A stretch of 64,000 bases of DNA from Actinernus sp. WN-2022 (GCA_030867875.1 JAOWCC010001634.1:7859877-7923876); one strand, 5' to 3'; positions 1 through 10,867 are shown, counted from the first letter of the stretch. Translations and numbers: made by a program. Notes: a model not told the origin generated them from the letters alone.

Positions 1-547
1 ATGTTCAGCTAGGCGGTCTCAAGCATTTAGATTGTTGTAGCAAAATGCATATAATATGGGACAGCAGTGAAGTGTGGTCATGAAACCCTGTTAGTTATAC
101 TAAAAGTCACTAAATAAAAACTATTAAACAGTAGCAATTATTTTATTTCATGGATATAGTATTTGCGCTCTATTGTTGAAAATATATGTCATAGCAGGTA
201 CAACGTGTGCAGTGTTTCAATGTGCAGGCTTGCGTTTTTTTACCTATTAGGCTGTCAAAAGAGAACAGAGAATTGTAAGAAGGAACTTGTATAAACTGCA
301 AAAAACGTGAAATAAATTGTTGCTCGTTTATCATTCGTATTCTTGTGTATTCACTATAAATTCAAGAGCGAGGGAGTTCACATTTCACTTTTTCCTCAGG
401 GACCAGGGAGTTCACCTCTTACATTGTCCCCAGGGGCTGAGGCGTTCACTGACTTTCACTTGACAAAAAAGTGAATGCCCCGGTACTGCCCGAAGGGGGG
501 GGGGGGGGGGGGGGGGGTGCGGGGCTTTCAAATGACTCATGCATTAT
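1..547. other. AT-rich non-coding stretch with poly-G run
   Basis: No coding signal is seen on either strand. The only structure is a homopolymer of 23 G at 495-517 and a loosely repeated 'ggagttcac' motif between about 374 and 450. Long G runs recur in this window (17.88, 33.81, 48.91 and 51.06 kb) and seem to be a feature of this genome's repeats. Confidence 0.6.
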
Positions 548-908
548 TTAAACATCCAGCAGCTTAATAAATTGCCGGGCAGGAGAGTTAAGTTTATCGT
601 TGACGTAGAAATTAAAGTCACCAACCAGAAGACGAGGGCCTGAAACTGTAACTAGTTTCTCTAGCAGGCGCGGGAACTCATCAAATAATGCCCCATTTGA
701 GTTAGACGAAGGCGGGCGATATACAATAACAATACGTAGCATTGTTGATCAATGATTAATCACTAAGTCAGTAAACTTAAAGTACTTGTTAAACTTTAGG
801 ATTTTGTTGTACGGTAGATCTACTCCGCCGCCTCTTAATCCTCTCAGTATGCTGTAAAATTCGTAGCCAGTTGGGCAAACGTCTTCAAGAATGAAGAGTT
901 TAGAAGTC
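548..908 (-). pseudogene. LINE endonuclease (EEP) domain fragment
   Basis: Read on the minus strand, the translation is the middle of an apurinic endonuclease-like (EEP) domain of a CR1/L2-type LINE. It has a glycine-rich RGGGVDL segment, then IVYRPPSSNSNG and the catalytic-loop-like LLVGDFNFYV. An in-frame stop separates the segment near 770 from the open segment at 548-742. No reverse transcriptase follows, so this is an isolated 5'-half fragment. It could be an orphan of the same family as the LINE at 14629-17440, but that is not testable here. Confidence 0.75.
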
Positions 909-1003
909 ATTTACAGAATGAGCGATGGTGTTATATCGGATCTATAGAACCTCGCCTGCGGCTCATCATACCGATACAACGGTCGCTCACTCCATCTGTA
1001 AAT
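909..1003. repeat. Short palindromic MITE-like element
   Basis: The two ends (909-940 and 972-1003) are imperfect inverted copies beginning with atttacag, with a 30-nt interior. It lies at the edge of the LINE fragment. No clear target duplication is visible. Confidence 0.5.
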
Positions 1004-1197
1004 AGTACATACAGAGGCCATCGCATGATATCATTTTGTATCAAGATTATATATGATTTCAGACAAAAATTGCAGGATGTGTTCTATTTGCAATTAATTA
1101 TATCCATGTTGAAATCTAAACTCATCCATGTATTTTGTATTTTGTTCTCTTAAGTCCAGAAACAAAATGTGTTTATATTGGGCATTCGTAATCAGCC

Positions 1198-1307
1198 GCG
1201 CTTTGCGCATTCCCTAAGGACCTCCCCTTGGAATATATAAGCATGTAATCACATTACGAATTCACTTGACCTTACCAGTTTACATTACTCACTTTGTTCT
1301 GCTACCG
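1198..1307 (+). repeat. Split direct repeat A1
   Basis: Begins gcgctttgcgcattccc and is almost identical over 110 bp to 6393-6502, differing at a few bases near its end. It is the 5' terminal repeat and probable promoter region of the tyrosine-recombinase element; the gag-like reading frame starts directly after it. Confidence 0.85.
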
Positions 1308-1312
1308 TGAGT

Positions 1313-2550
1313 TCAATGGGAGACGAAGATCAAACTGTTACAAAGAAGGACCTATCTGACTTTAGAGATTGTGGTTGGACAACTTGCTTCCCACATACGC
1401 TTACTGTCGAATATACCAAAACTCAGGAGGTTGCTTTTGAGGCTTTAACCACTTCTAAACAGTCAAATTTAACCGCGAGGTTACCGAGAAGCTCCAAGCG
1501 CTTTGACTACAGTTGGTTTCACAACGAGCGAGCCAAGACGTTATTACTACTCTCCAAGAAGTTTTGGACCTCCTAGAGGAGAGGAACCGAAAAATACGAA
1601 TCGCTGACAACTCTGACGCGGGATGGCTTACAGTCAAACATTACGAGGCCAGTCCGGTTTCGCTCGGCGAAGAGGACGATAAAAAGATTCGCGCCGCGGA
1701 AAAAGAAGCTCTGAGGGACCAAGAAAGGCAACGCCGAAAACGCTATGCTGAAAAACCTGCATTTAGAAGTCAGCGAAATTTTTAACAGTCAAGTTTTACC
1801 ACCTAGACTTTCTCAAAGTCCTTCTTAGCCCCCCGCACGAAGGACTTTTCCCACTTGCAGCGCGCCAAATTTACCGGTTCATTTTTCAACCGGAGGCGTG
1901 GCTTATGACGTTCTAAGATTTGCCCAATCACAAAGCGTCAATTCTTCAGGCATTGTATGTTGACGTGTCAAGTCAGTCGATCGTGGATGTAGCCTCCTTT
2001 GCAGGCGTCCTTAGTGTCGGACGCCTGCAAAGGAGGCTACCGTGGATGTGGTATTTACAATTTGATTGTACTCAGAAAGAGTTTGTCAAAGGCGCGAAAT
2101 GTAAGCTCCGCCCCTGAAACGTGTTTTCGTGCTAAAACATAATCCCCCGATTCAATTTCCTGCAAGTGAAACAAGTCGAACTCGCCTCTCCCTTCGATTG
2201 ACCCAGTAATCGCTTACCCAGTGACTCAGCGAGTTCGACTTGGAGCAAGTCTATATACCACCCAGCAGTTCGGCCAATCTGCCAGCAGAGGCGTCTGCAG
2301 ATATTGTGACTCAGCATCCTATTGGTGGAGGGACTGTCCCGGTACGGCTTGGAAAGTTCCACGTGGGCTTTTCAACTTCAACCTTGCCCCCGTCCGGCAC
2401 AGGTCGTTCCTGAGTTTTCCTTCTGCAAGTCACTGAAGTCCAACGTTGCTGGTGCTTTGGACGTCCATTCAGTTGATTCAATTTCATCCACATCTATTCA
2501 AGATTGTAGTTTAGAAGCGGAGTTTGGAGAGCTGTTGAGCTGAGATAAGT
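1313..2550 (+). pseudogene. gag-like ORF of DIRS-type element (broken)
   Basis: The reading frame begins near the ATG at 1316 just after repeat A1, shifts frame near 1460, and continues in the frame open at 1513-1785. That part is helix-rich and very acidic/basic (LLEERNRK, GWLTVKHYEA, GEEDDKKIRAAEKEAL), the usual composition of DIRS-group ORF1 proteins. About 400 bp of unrelated DNA with a small TA-flanked hairpin follows. The ORF resumes with a degenerate zinc knuckle (CRYC...WWRDCP, near 2300) and a Ser-rich tail to a stop at 2541. The product would bind the element RNA; this copy is not expressible as one protein. Confidence 0.65.
1992..2037. repeat. TA-flanked 46-bp perfect hairpin
   Basis: Two perfect 19-bp inverted arms (gcctcctttgcaggcgtcc) separated by 8 nt and flanked by TA on both sides, as expected for a mariner-type target duplication. 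It sits inside the broken gag-like ORF. It is probably a minimal internally deleted MITE. Confidence 0.7.
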
Positions 2551-2569
2551 GTCAGGTTGATGAACAGTT

Positions 2570-3740
2570 AATTTTAGCTCATAACTTGTATGAATACGAA
2601 CAAGGGCTCACAACATTAATACTTAAAGATTCCTCAGCAGTCCCTAGAATGGCTTGGTTTGGTTTCTCTTATTTCCTCTCGTAACGCCTCGCAAGGTCGC
2701 TTCCGTTACCGGTAAAATTGTTTCTTTGGCGCCTGGTGTTGGCAATATTACTTTTCTCATGTCCAAATTTCTGCAGTCTTTCGTTAACTGGCATGACAAT
2801 TGGGATATTGCATTGGACTTCATGTCCTATCAGTTCTTTGTTGAATGTGTACGTGAGATAGATTTTTGGATTGAGAACTGCAATCGTATCACCTTAATGG
2901 GCGCGCACTCACCCAGTACACAGCACCAGTGACTTTAGTTTATTCCGACGCTAGTGGTGTGTCCTGCGGGGGATGTATTTCGCGTGTCGATTCAGAAGAA
3001 TTTGATATATTTTATCAAGCGTTTTCTTCTCAAGAGGTTAATTTAGATAGCAATGCCAAAGAGCTCCTAGCCATTCTCTATGGCCTCAGACCATACAAGT
3101 CGTTTATTTCTGGAAAAACCGTCAAAGTATTTCAGTACGGACAACAAAAACGCTGCTACCATTTCTGCTAGAGGCAGTAATACAATGCGTTTACCGCATT
3201 CTTTGGCAATTGATATTTTTAATTTCTGTTCAGTCAATAACGTGTCTTTGGAAGTAGAGTGGATACCTCGTTCCCTTAATGAGAATGCCGACTCGATTAG
3301 TCGTATTGTAGATTATGATGATTGGGCACTTTCTAACGCCTTCTTTTTGCATATAAACCAACGTTTTGGTCCTTTTCAAGTGGACCGGTTCGCTTCATTG
3401 CCTACGGCTAAATGTAAGCGTTTCTATTCCTAGTTCTGGTGTCCCGGATGTGAAGGCGTTGATGCGTTTTCCACTTCCTGGGCAGGTGTCAACAATCTCC
3501 TAGTTCCACCTCTGTACCTGGTCGAGCGTGCCATATCTCACCTCGAGATTTGTCACGCTTTTGGCGTACTCATTGTTCCTAAGTGGGAATCATTCAGTTT
3601 TTGGCCTTTTCTTTACCTATTTGGCGTTCCTAGGTTATCGGTTCGCACATTGTGGAATTTTCTGATGCCAGAGGCATTTTTGACTCTTCGTATCTTAACT
3701 TTCAAACTATTTTTGGACATTCATCTTTTCGTTCACCTGT
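2570..3740 (+). pseudogene. Reverse transcriptase thumb and RNase H of DIRS-type element
   Basis: The segment LYEYEQG near 2590 corresponds to the start of a DIRS-type polymerase ORF. The sequence then jumps directly to the thumb (KVASVTGKIVSLAPGVGN, from 2690), so the fingers and palm with the catalytic YxDD are missing. RNase H follows with its acidic residues visible: D in YSDAS (about 2945), E in AKELLAIL (about 3058), D in FSTDN (about 3135) and D in NENADS (about 3285). There is a frameshift near 3125 and an in-frame TAG at 3431, after which homology (FWCPGCEGVDAFSTSWAG) continues to about 3740. Confidence 0.8.
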
Positions 3741-4085
3741 TTTAGCCGTAAGCTTAGAAATGATATTTTCTTGTATTCACGCTGCATAGGGTGAAACGAC
3801 GTAATCGCTGCATAGCTAATTTGAAATGTGTTACCGCTGTATAGCGGAGGGAAATGTTATTGCTGCATAGCGAATTAGAAATGTGTTTATATCTCATACT
3901 GGCATGGAGATCAACATTATTGCTGCATTGTAAAAAAAATAACGTGTTGTTGTTTTTTAAGCTAATATAATTTTGTAACCGCTATAGAGTGATCTTTGCA
4001 TGCATTTAAGTTTATTAAATAAATGGTGTATAATACACGTACTATTTGTTTAATAATCAATCTTCTCACTTACATCTTTTGATTT
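3741..4085. other. Spacer with 'gctgcatag' repeats inside DIRS-type element
   Basis: Non-coding gap between the RNase H and recombinase genes. It contains at least five spaced copies of a (c/t)gctg(c/t)atag motif between 3778 and 3935, then AT-rich sequence. It is either a small insertion or element-specific spacer; no terminal repeats were found. Confidence 0.45.
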
Positions 4086-4089
4086 ATAT

Positions 4090-6253
4090 TTTACAAATCC
4101 TAGGTCTGACGGGGCCTTCTCCCAGTTGCAGGATCCCAGTTTGAAAGCGCTTGCGTCAACAATCCCAGCCTTCTTAGGCCATTCCAGGGCATCCAATACC
4201 CTCAAGAGTTACCATGGATACTTTAACAAGTGAAAATCTTGGTCGGGTCGTTTCCCAGAAATTAGTTATTTTCCTGCCACTGACACCCATGTTGCTGTTC
4301 TTATCATTAGTACAGTCAGGATCTTCGTTGTCAACTGTCCAGCAATGTTTCTACAGTTTAAGTTTTTTTCCATAATGCGTATGCAGTAAATAATCCTTGC
4401 GAAAGTAAATTCTTGCGCTGCGTTTTTGAAGGATGCAAGCTAAGACTAAGCCTAGACCTTTAAATAGACAGCCTGTTTTGCCAAAACATCTTGCCAAGTT
4501 AGTGCATAATTTTGCTTCAGAAAGTGCAACTTTATCTGATATTCGCGACGTAAGCTTTTGTCTTCTAGCGTTCGCGTGTTTTCTTCGTTTTGATGAGGTT
4601 AGTCGTCTTCGATGGTGTGACATTTCGTTACACGATAGTCATTTTTCAGTTCATATTAATAAAAGCAAAAATGATCAATTAGGCAAAGGATGCACGCGTA
4701 TAATGGCCAAGACAGGTAATCCCACTTGCCCGTGTTCCATGCTAAGTAGGCATGCCGAGTTAACTAAACGGAGTTTTTCTTCTTCTGAATATATTTACCA
4801 GAAACTTTCTTATGGTAAAATTAAAGGCTATTCACTTCGGTCTGGTACCCAACTTTCTTACTCCAGAGCCAGAGAGGTAATAGTTTCTAAATTTCAAGCC
4901 ATCGGAGTCCCCTCTGGTTCTATTGGTCTACATTCTCTTAGGATAGGTGGTGCGTCTGCGGCCGTTAACAACGGCGTTCCCGAAGATCTCATTAAGGTTA
5001 CCGGATACCTTCGCGGGTCTCTCTCGTTAATAATTTTTGCACGCGCGTTGTTTTAAAGAAAACTATAGAAACCTATATACCTCTGTAAAGCTTATGAAGT
5101 GTAGAATACGCTGAATGGATTTGTTTAAAAAAATATTTTATTGTAAAGCAATGCTAAGCCAACAAACGCAAAACTGACAAGGTTTATAAAAGTGAATTAG
5201 CAGCCTTCGGGTTAACGCATAAGAACAATTCAACTGCATAATGTTAATCAGCATATGACAGCCTAAAAAAGGGTGTGAGCATTTGTAAATACTTTACTTC
5301 ATTCAAATGCAATTCATTCCTAAAGTTTTAGTCTTCAATAATGTCCGAGTCACATCACACGGGATACTCTACGAGGAAAAATACTTTGAATATTGCTAAA
5401 CGCTCACACCCTTTTCTTTGTCAGTAACTTATCTGTCTTTTGGCCGAGTTTTATCAAAATCTGGCAAGTCTGCATACCCTATTAATTCGTTCAAAGAGAG
5501 GGGATACGAAGAAAAACCTAGTCGGAGGTTTGGCGTGTAAAGTTTTGTGAACATTTCACACCTCATCAAGGCAAACGTCAACACTTCGAACCAACTAGCC
5601 AATGACTACGCAAGGACCCCTGGAGCTTCAAAGCAGTAGTGAAATTCGCGGGAAATTATAGACTCCGATGTGAATTAATCGCTGCTCGCGTCCTCAGTCT
5701 CTTCAAATAACTTGCTGGTTCCTGGTAAGCCAAACAACAGTTTAAGCCTGCTGGCGCTGCTTATATTTGGAGTTGACACTGAAGTCGCTGCCTTTCGCAC
5801 GTTCTTCGAACCACGAGCCTTTGTCGCTGTCCGCGAGCTCAATCCGGCTCGTTTTACCGAATTCCTCCTTAGCGCCGGTTTCCTTTCTTTTTCGGTCCAG
5901 GGTTCGCTTTATGTTTTACTCAAGGACTCTGCTTTTCTCTTTTCGATTTCCCCATACAAACGATTGATAAAAGACTCTAAATGCACGTTTGTTATTTCGA
6001 AGAAGGGAAGCTACAACAACAGTATGCAAATTACGGTACTCCGATAACAGCTCCCGCTAAAAGTCCACGGGGTGCCCGTGGCACGTAAAGTGTTACAACG
6101 ACTTGGTGATTTATTTAGTTTCCTTCTAAATACGTTTTTTCTAAATATCTCGCAAGCTTTTATAGCAGGTGGAGGTCTGACACAGCTAAAGATTTATATT
6201 GTCGTATGAATCTTCGTAACCAGCTTCTCGTTACTATGTCCTTAGGCTTATAA
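4090..6253 (+). pseudogene. Tyrosine recombinase of DIRS/PAT-like element, split by a transposon
   Basis: The N-terminal SAM-like DNA-binding domain is read from 4108 (RSDGAFSQLQDPSLKAL, FPEISYFPATDTHV) with a TGA where Trp is expected at about 4231. The catalytic domain is open from 4433 and shows the first active-site Arg in CFLRFDE and the HxxR motif in GLHSLRIGG (about 4930). The frame stops being recombinase-like at a TTAA (4992-4995). The C-terminus resumes at 6167 with RWRSDTAKDLYC, whose Tyr is the expected nucleophile, and ends at the TAA at 6251. The 1.17 kb in between is a DNA transposon. Family: integrase/recombinase of tyrosine-recombinase retrotransposons. Non-functional. Confidence 0.88.
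4996..6166. mobile_element. TTAA-type non-autonomous DNA transposon, copy 1 (right end lost)
   Basis: Starts ggttaccggataccttcgcg directly after TTAA and aligns along its length with the intact copy at 56711-58385. The right terminal inverted repeat, and about 70-200 bp before it, are missing; the recombinase gene resumes immediately. TTAA targets are typical of piggyBac and Kolobok; the GG...CC termini favour Kolobok but this is inference. It encodes nothing convincing: the open frame at 5712-6047 has no recognisable domain. Confidence 0.75.
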
Positions 6254-6302
6254 GCGATTTGCGCTTTAGCTCTACCTTTTCCCAGTGCTTCGTTAGCTTG
6301 AC

Positions 6303-6392
6303 GTAACTGGTATGCGTCTCTCCTATACACCGTGTCTGTTATGTAGAATATACAATATAAACGTTTTCTGCGCGAAGGAACGCAATGATAGA
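6303..6392 (+). repeat. Split direct repeat B1
   Basis: Begins gtaactggtatgcgtctctc and matches 6638-6729 with a handful of differences. It lies immediately downstream of the recombinase gene and abuts A2 without spacer, as expected for a split-direct-repeat element. Confidence 0.82.
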
Positions 6393-6502
6393 GCGCTTTG
6401 CGCATTCCCTAAGGACCTCCCCTTGGAATATATAAGCATGTAATCACATTACGAATTCACTTGACCTTACCAGTTTACATTACTCACTTTCTTCTGCTGC
6501 CG
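6393..6502 (+). repeat. Split direct repeat A2
   Basis: Second copy of the 110-bp A repeat found at 1198-1307. It joins B1 directly; this internal A2/B1 junction is the template for rejoining the ends of the circular DNA intermediate in this class of element. Confidence 0.82.
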
Positions 6503-6637
6503 GGCCTAATTTTATTCAGTATTACAATGCATAATTACTATAGAATGTACTTTAGCTACTAGAAACTTGTACAACATAGATATTAATCTTGAAACTTGTA
6601 AATTATGTATCATCTCTATTAATCGTCTCCAATAAAA

Positions 6638-6729
6638 GTAACTGGTATGCGTCTCTCCTATTCACCATGTCTGTTATGTAGAATATACAATATAAACGTT
6701 TTCTGTGTGAAGGAACGCAGTGATAGAGC
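6638..6729 (+). repeat. Split direct repeat B2 (3' end of element)
   Basis: Second copy of the B repeat. It marks the 3' terminus of the tyrosine-recombinase element. 135 bp of unrelated-looking sequence lie between A2 and B2. Confidence 0.8.
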
Positions 6730-7180
6730 ACAGAATTAAAGTTAAAAATAATGCGATCACGGACACAAAAGGATGCGACTCACATCTGATTGGATTAAAG
6801 TAGTGCGATTAAAGTTTGCTATGTAATCGCATTACGTTAAACCAATCACATTGCAGGAAACCCCAGATATTTCGAAATAGTTATGAGTGTAATTCCCTCA
6901 ACGTACAGCGATTAGATGGGGAATGTCACGCCAATCAGTGCATCATTCAATCTTCAGAAAACAAAAAGACTGGGTTAATTTACCCGATGGTACTGTCTTG
7001 ACCTTTTCCTTCCTATATTTACTGCTGGTAAACAAGCCATAATTTAATTAACCACATTACTGTTTGTAAAATATATCATATATCCCCTTCCATTTACTAA
7101 TAGATACATGGTTGTCTTTTCCCCCCGCTATCTACTAAACAAAGGACGAAAGCTAGTAATTCAACCTTTATTTGAAGTAC
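6730..7180. other. Non-coding AT-rich stretch
   Basis: No coding or repeat structure recognised; the small open frame at 6816-7001 has no features of a real protein. Confidence 0.5.
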
Positions 7181-7182
7181 TA

Positions 7183-7299
7183 GGCCTTATGCATGATGAT
7201 GTCACGTGATCACCACCAAGCCTCACTTTGGCACAACATTCCTCTCAACACAAAAGTGAGGCTTGGTGGTGATCACGTGACATCAACATGCATAAGGCC
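7183..7299. mobile_element. TA-flanked foldback MITE
   Basis: A 117-bp palindrome: arms of about 48 bp (ggccttatgcatg..., gtcacgtgatcacc...) nearly perfect, about 20-nt loop, TA dinucleotides at 7181-7182 and 7300-7301. This is the signature of a mariner-type MITE. The arms contain a CACGTG E-box. Confidence 0.8.
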
Positions 7300-7301
7300 T
7301 A

Positions 7302-8579
7302 TTCAAACTAAGTTTAATAAGCTGATACAAATAAAATACTACTTTTCGCGTGTTGATCATTCTGAAACAGGTGCAGGTTTGTCAGGCCAAGATTCCTTAG
7401 TATCAACTTAAGAACTAACTGCAAGCATGGAACTTCATATACGATAACTTAATTCCTTTTCCTCGGAACCAGATAAAACGGTGGTATCTAGTTTGTGGAG
7501 ATTTCTTTAATGTGTAGTTCAACAAGAGAGGAAACAGATATCAATCAGTCCGACGTTGTTAAATTGATCGCCAGGACAGGTGAAGCACTAATTTAATAAC
7601 CAAACTCGGATAATATGGAAAGCTTTGCCTCCATATGAAAAGGATTTGGGATGCTTCTGGCTTTCCTTTGTTTCAATCTGTGATTGAAACAAAACTGAGA
7701 TTTCAAGTAAAAGTATAAGGTGTAAGTTATTCTGAAGTTGACAGTGTATGGACGGTTTTCAAATGTCTGCCTTAATGTGATGCCCACGTACTCGGAACCA
7801 GAAACTACAATTATTAAAGCAATAAAAAAAAAATACATTTCCGCGCCTTTATTCCTTGGAAAAACTAGTAAGAAGGTGTAAGAGTGTCGGTCAGAAAACA
7901 GTTACCCGTAAAAATATTATAAAGCTGGAACATACATCGGTAGAAAACGCAATATTTAAATATATTTTTTCTCGGACGTCTTCCTGTAACCAAAGTAGAT
8001 AAACGTTTTTCTCATGCAATCGATTGAATTGGTTACAAGTATAATCCGGATATTGTAAAAGATAAAGTGTCAGGAGAACTTCCCTTTTTGCAGAATAGAA
8101 AACAGTGCCAGATGAAAAACCGAAAAAATAACAAAGAGAAAGGTAAGATGGAGAAAATTGTCTTCTCTCTTATTAGTATAAAATCAATTCTAACTGACTG
8201 GAGCAATAGTGTTACAGTAATCAACTTATCAATGAAGTCAACGATCATTTATAGAGCGATCTTCGCTGGTAATGTCACTAATTAATATACAAGGCATGTT
8301 CTAGTCTTTAAAGACTTCGATAAATAATTCTTCATCACAAACCCGGCTCTCACATTGGCCAACTTAAAGATAATTTAAGCCGCCTGAGGCGTAATGCAAA
8401 TACATTAAATAAACACAGGACTAGTGTAGTTCGACCTGCCAACGGAAAACAATTTTGGATTAATAAGTGGCGAGCGTTGAAAGAGTCATGTCGTGTGGTG
8501 TCATGATGAAAAAATACACAAATGTATAATTTTCCCTGCAGTCACATTATTTTTATTATTATAATAATTATTATACGTG
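7302..8579. other. Non-coding AT-rich region
   Basis: No recognisable gene. Short open frames on both strands are Lys/Phe/Ile-rich and typical of AT-rich noise. The only visible feature is an ATT-rich microsatellite-like patch at 8549-8572. Confidence 0.5.
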
Positions 8580-9070
8580 CAAATGTACAGGTTGCAAGAA
8601 AGGAAGGGAGTATTTCAATGACTTCTGCTATATATAGATATGAAGAAGTACAACAACCTTCAGTTGGGAACATGCCAAGAGATGGTGTGAGTCTTTAGGA
8701 GGAAACCTTGCTTCTGTCCACAGCCAAGTAGAAAACGAATTCATCTGGTCCGATGGTCAGTAAAGGAGGGCAACCATGCATTGCTTGGATTGGTTTGAAC
8801 AACATCACGGAACGAGCGTGGTCTGATGATACTGTGTTTTCATTTACAAACTGGGCCAGTGCTCAGCCAAATGGTCCTAGCAACAAGCAGCACTGTGTTC
8901 ATGTTCGTCACTGGTACGGAAAATGGGGCGATAGCAACTGTTCTACAATGTATGCTTTCGTGTGTAAATCTGTTATGTATGAACAGGCGCCTTGGCAACT
9001 CCAACCGATCTTAAAAGGAAAATATTTGGAAAATCGTTTCTTCTGTCAAATTACATGTTGCCAAAATTAG
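8580..9070 (+). pseudogene. C-type lectin-like domain exon (frameshifted)
   Basis: The translation is a C-type lectin fold in order: CKKGREYFNDFCY (from 8593), then FSWEHAKRWCESLGGNLASV (from 8659) and NEFIW, the WIGLN core (8780), a QPNG motif at the position of the QPD/EPN sugar-binding loop, and WGDSNC...FVCK at the end. Two stops interrupt the segment after FCY (about 8635), and a frameshift lies between 8745 and 8775. Cysteines expected for both disulfides are present. The carbohydrate-binding triplet is not canonical, so Ca2+-dependent sugar binding is doubtful. It would be a secreted or membrane lectin exon; here it is a pseudogene or carries sequencing indels. Confidence 0.8.
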
Positions 9071-9199
9071 GGATGCAAAATGATAGGAGTCTAGTATGTG
9101 TTGAGATGAGTTTCGTCAGGTGATGAAGTTTTGGGAGTTTAAGAAACCAGGACGTCGACGGCGACGGCAGTGACGACGGGATGTAGAAATGTGTTTCTC

Positions 9200-9560
9200 C
9201 CGAAATTTGTTTTTTACTACACTGTAAAAAAATACTAGTTAAAATAACCATTAATTTTGGTTGCGACTATTTTAAAGGTTTGTTTTGACCATTTTATAAA
9301 TGGTCAAAATCACAACTATATATAAAAGTTATAACAACCTTTATTCTAGTTTAGGTTAATTTCACCTTTTCTTTATTGGTTATCACAAGTTGTAACTATT
9401 TTGATTGGTCGTAACAATTACAATAGGTTGAAATAACTATTACTTTTGGTTGTAGCTATTGATAATTGTTACACTGAGAAACACGAACTATAAACAAGAG
9501 TAATAACAACCTATATACTGGATTAATTTCACAATTTCTTTATTGGTTGTCACAAGTATA
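9200..9560. repeat. Degenerate repeat of 'ggttgtaactatttt' type
   Basis: Multiple diverged copies of a roughly 16-20 bp unit in both orientations (ggttgtaactatttt, aaaataactatta, taacaacctttatt). No protein coding. It adjoins a second degenerate field at 9670-10020. Confidence 0.6.
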
Positions 9561-9669
9561 TTGACTATGGCTTATAATGTATCAAACTGCCGTTACAATA
9601 AAGGTAGTGTCCAATGCATAAACCTATGATATATAAAACGTTCATTCAGTACAAGGCCTCTACACTGTT

Positions 9670-10020
9670 ATTTTCGTGGAGTTATCTTTACTCCATGCAC
9701 TAAGGGTGTTAAAATAACTATATATATAGTGACTGGAGTAACATTTTTGGAGTTATTTTCACTCCATAATAAAGGAGTTCGTTTAACTCCCACATGGAAG
9801 TTGAACTTTACTATACTCTCTATTGAATTTAACTCAAGTTATTACAATGCTTGAACATTTAACTCCAAGTTAGGAGTTATAGGAGTTGTTTTTACTCTTG
9901 TGGTTTCAGAGCCGATAGCGGTAAAATAACTCCCACTTTGGAATACAATTTAAGGAGTTAAAATCACTTAACCGAAGGAGTTGAATTAACTCTTCCTTGG
10001 AGTTTATAACCAAAAGCTCT
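9670..10020. repeat. Degenerate repeat of 'ggagttaaaataactcc' type
   Basis: At least ten diverged copies of a self-complementary ggagtta/taactcc motif spaced 15-40 bp apart. Each unit can form a small palindrome. No coding. Confidence 0.6.
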
Positions 10021-10865
10021 TTGAAACCACGTATATAGGCATGAAGTCTAATGTCATGAGTTAATTCCTATGCCGTAGAATGCAGCGAATGGGTAAAACA
10101 TAAAACAGAGCGGTACGGACATTTTCTCAGATGCGGATAACTATTTAAATAGTCTCTACTATGTGAGGAAGTTAGCCTGTAAATTAAATGAAAAATAATA
10201 CTATAGTACTAAATAATATTATGAAAATATCCCGGAAGATCAATCGATCTAGTCCGCAGTTGTTCCACGAGTACGAGTGTCCGTGTCTCCAGAGACTGGT
10301 AACTACAATATTGTAAATCGGTATATCAGGTTTCGGCGGCGTGGAGGAAGAACTTCAACGGTTTCACGATGAAGCAGCTCAATGGCTTTACAGATAAGAG
10401 TTTTGAAACCAAGCTAAGAACTCATCAAGACGTCATTTGGATATAATCTCCTTTTTTGCCCTTAATTATTTTTCAAGCATAGAGTTCCCTTCACGCCGAA
10501 TAAAAGAGTGATTTACTTTTTGACGTTCGCATTCTCTATGAAACGTAAAATGTATGATTTTCATACACGTTGTGTTTTTTACAGAGGACGTCCAGTCAAA
10601 ATATAGGTGACTGCTTGCAGCTATTGTATTTTGTAATTAAGGCTGTTGTTTCTGTTATGCCGTCGTCCTAGAGGTTGCCGTCGTGGTTTCTTAAACTGCC
10701 CCTATAATTACAACAATCTGCCCCTCTGGTGATATTCACTTCATCCAATATTATACTGTATTATGCTGTTTGTCCGCATTAAGCAGCCATGCATTAAGTA
10801 CCCCTGTGACTCTTATTGGAATTTAACCAGTACAATTCGTACAGCAAGATCAGTATATTTAATCG
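10021..10865. other. Non-coding region
   Basis: No gene recognised. It contains a GA/TC-poor unique-looking sequence; the last ~100 bp may already belong to the LINE tail that follows. Confidence 0.4.
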
Positions 10866-10867
10866 CA

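Larger units (their letters stand above)
1198..6729 (+). mobile_element. DIRS/PAT/Ngaro-like tyrosine-recombinase retrotransposon with split direct repeats
   Basis: A retroelement that would have integrated with a tyrosine recombinase rather than a DDE integrase. Order seen: repeat A1 (1198-1307), gag-like ORF, reverse transcriptase thumb plus RNase H, tyrosine recombinase, then B1 (6303-6392), A2 (6393-6502) and B2 (6638-6729). A1 matches A2 and B1 matches B2 closely, giving the A1-ORFs-B1-A2-B2 layout known for PAT- and Ngaro-type elements. The reverse transcriptase fingers/palm are deleted, all ORFs carry stops or frameshifts, and a DNA transposon sits in the recombinase, so this copy cannot move on its own. 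Confidence 0.85.

Noticed and set aside
495..517. Poly-G run as a G-quadruplex regulatory element
   Set aside because: A pure homopolymer next to no gene; similar runs occur in several repeats here and are error-prone in assemblies.
5712..6047. 111-codon open frame in truncated TTAA element
   Set aside because: Not conserved as an open frame in the complete copy at 56.7-58.4 kb and lacks any domain.
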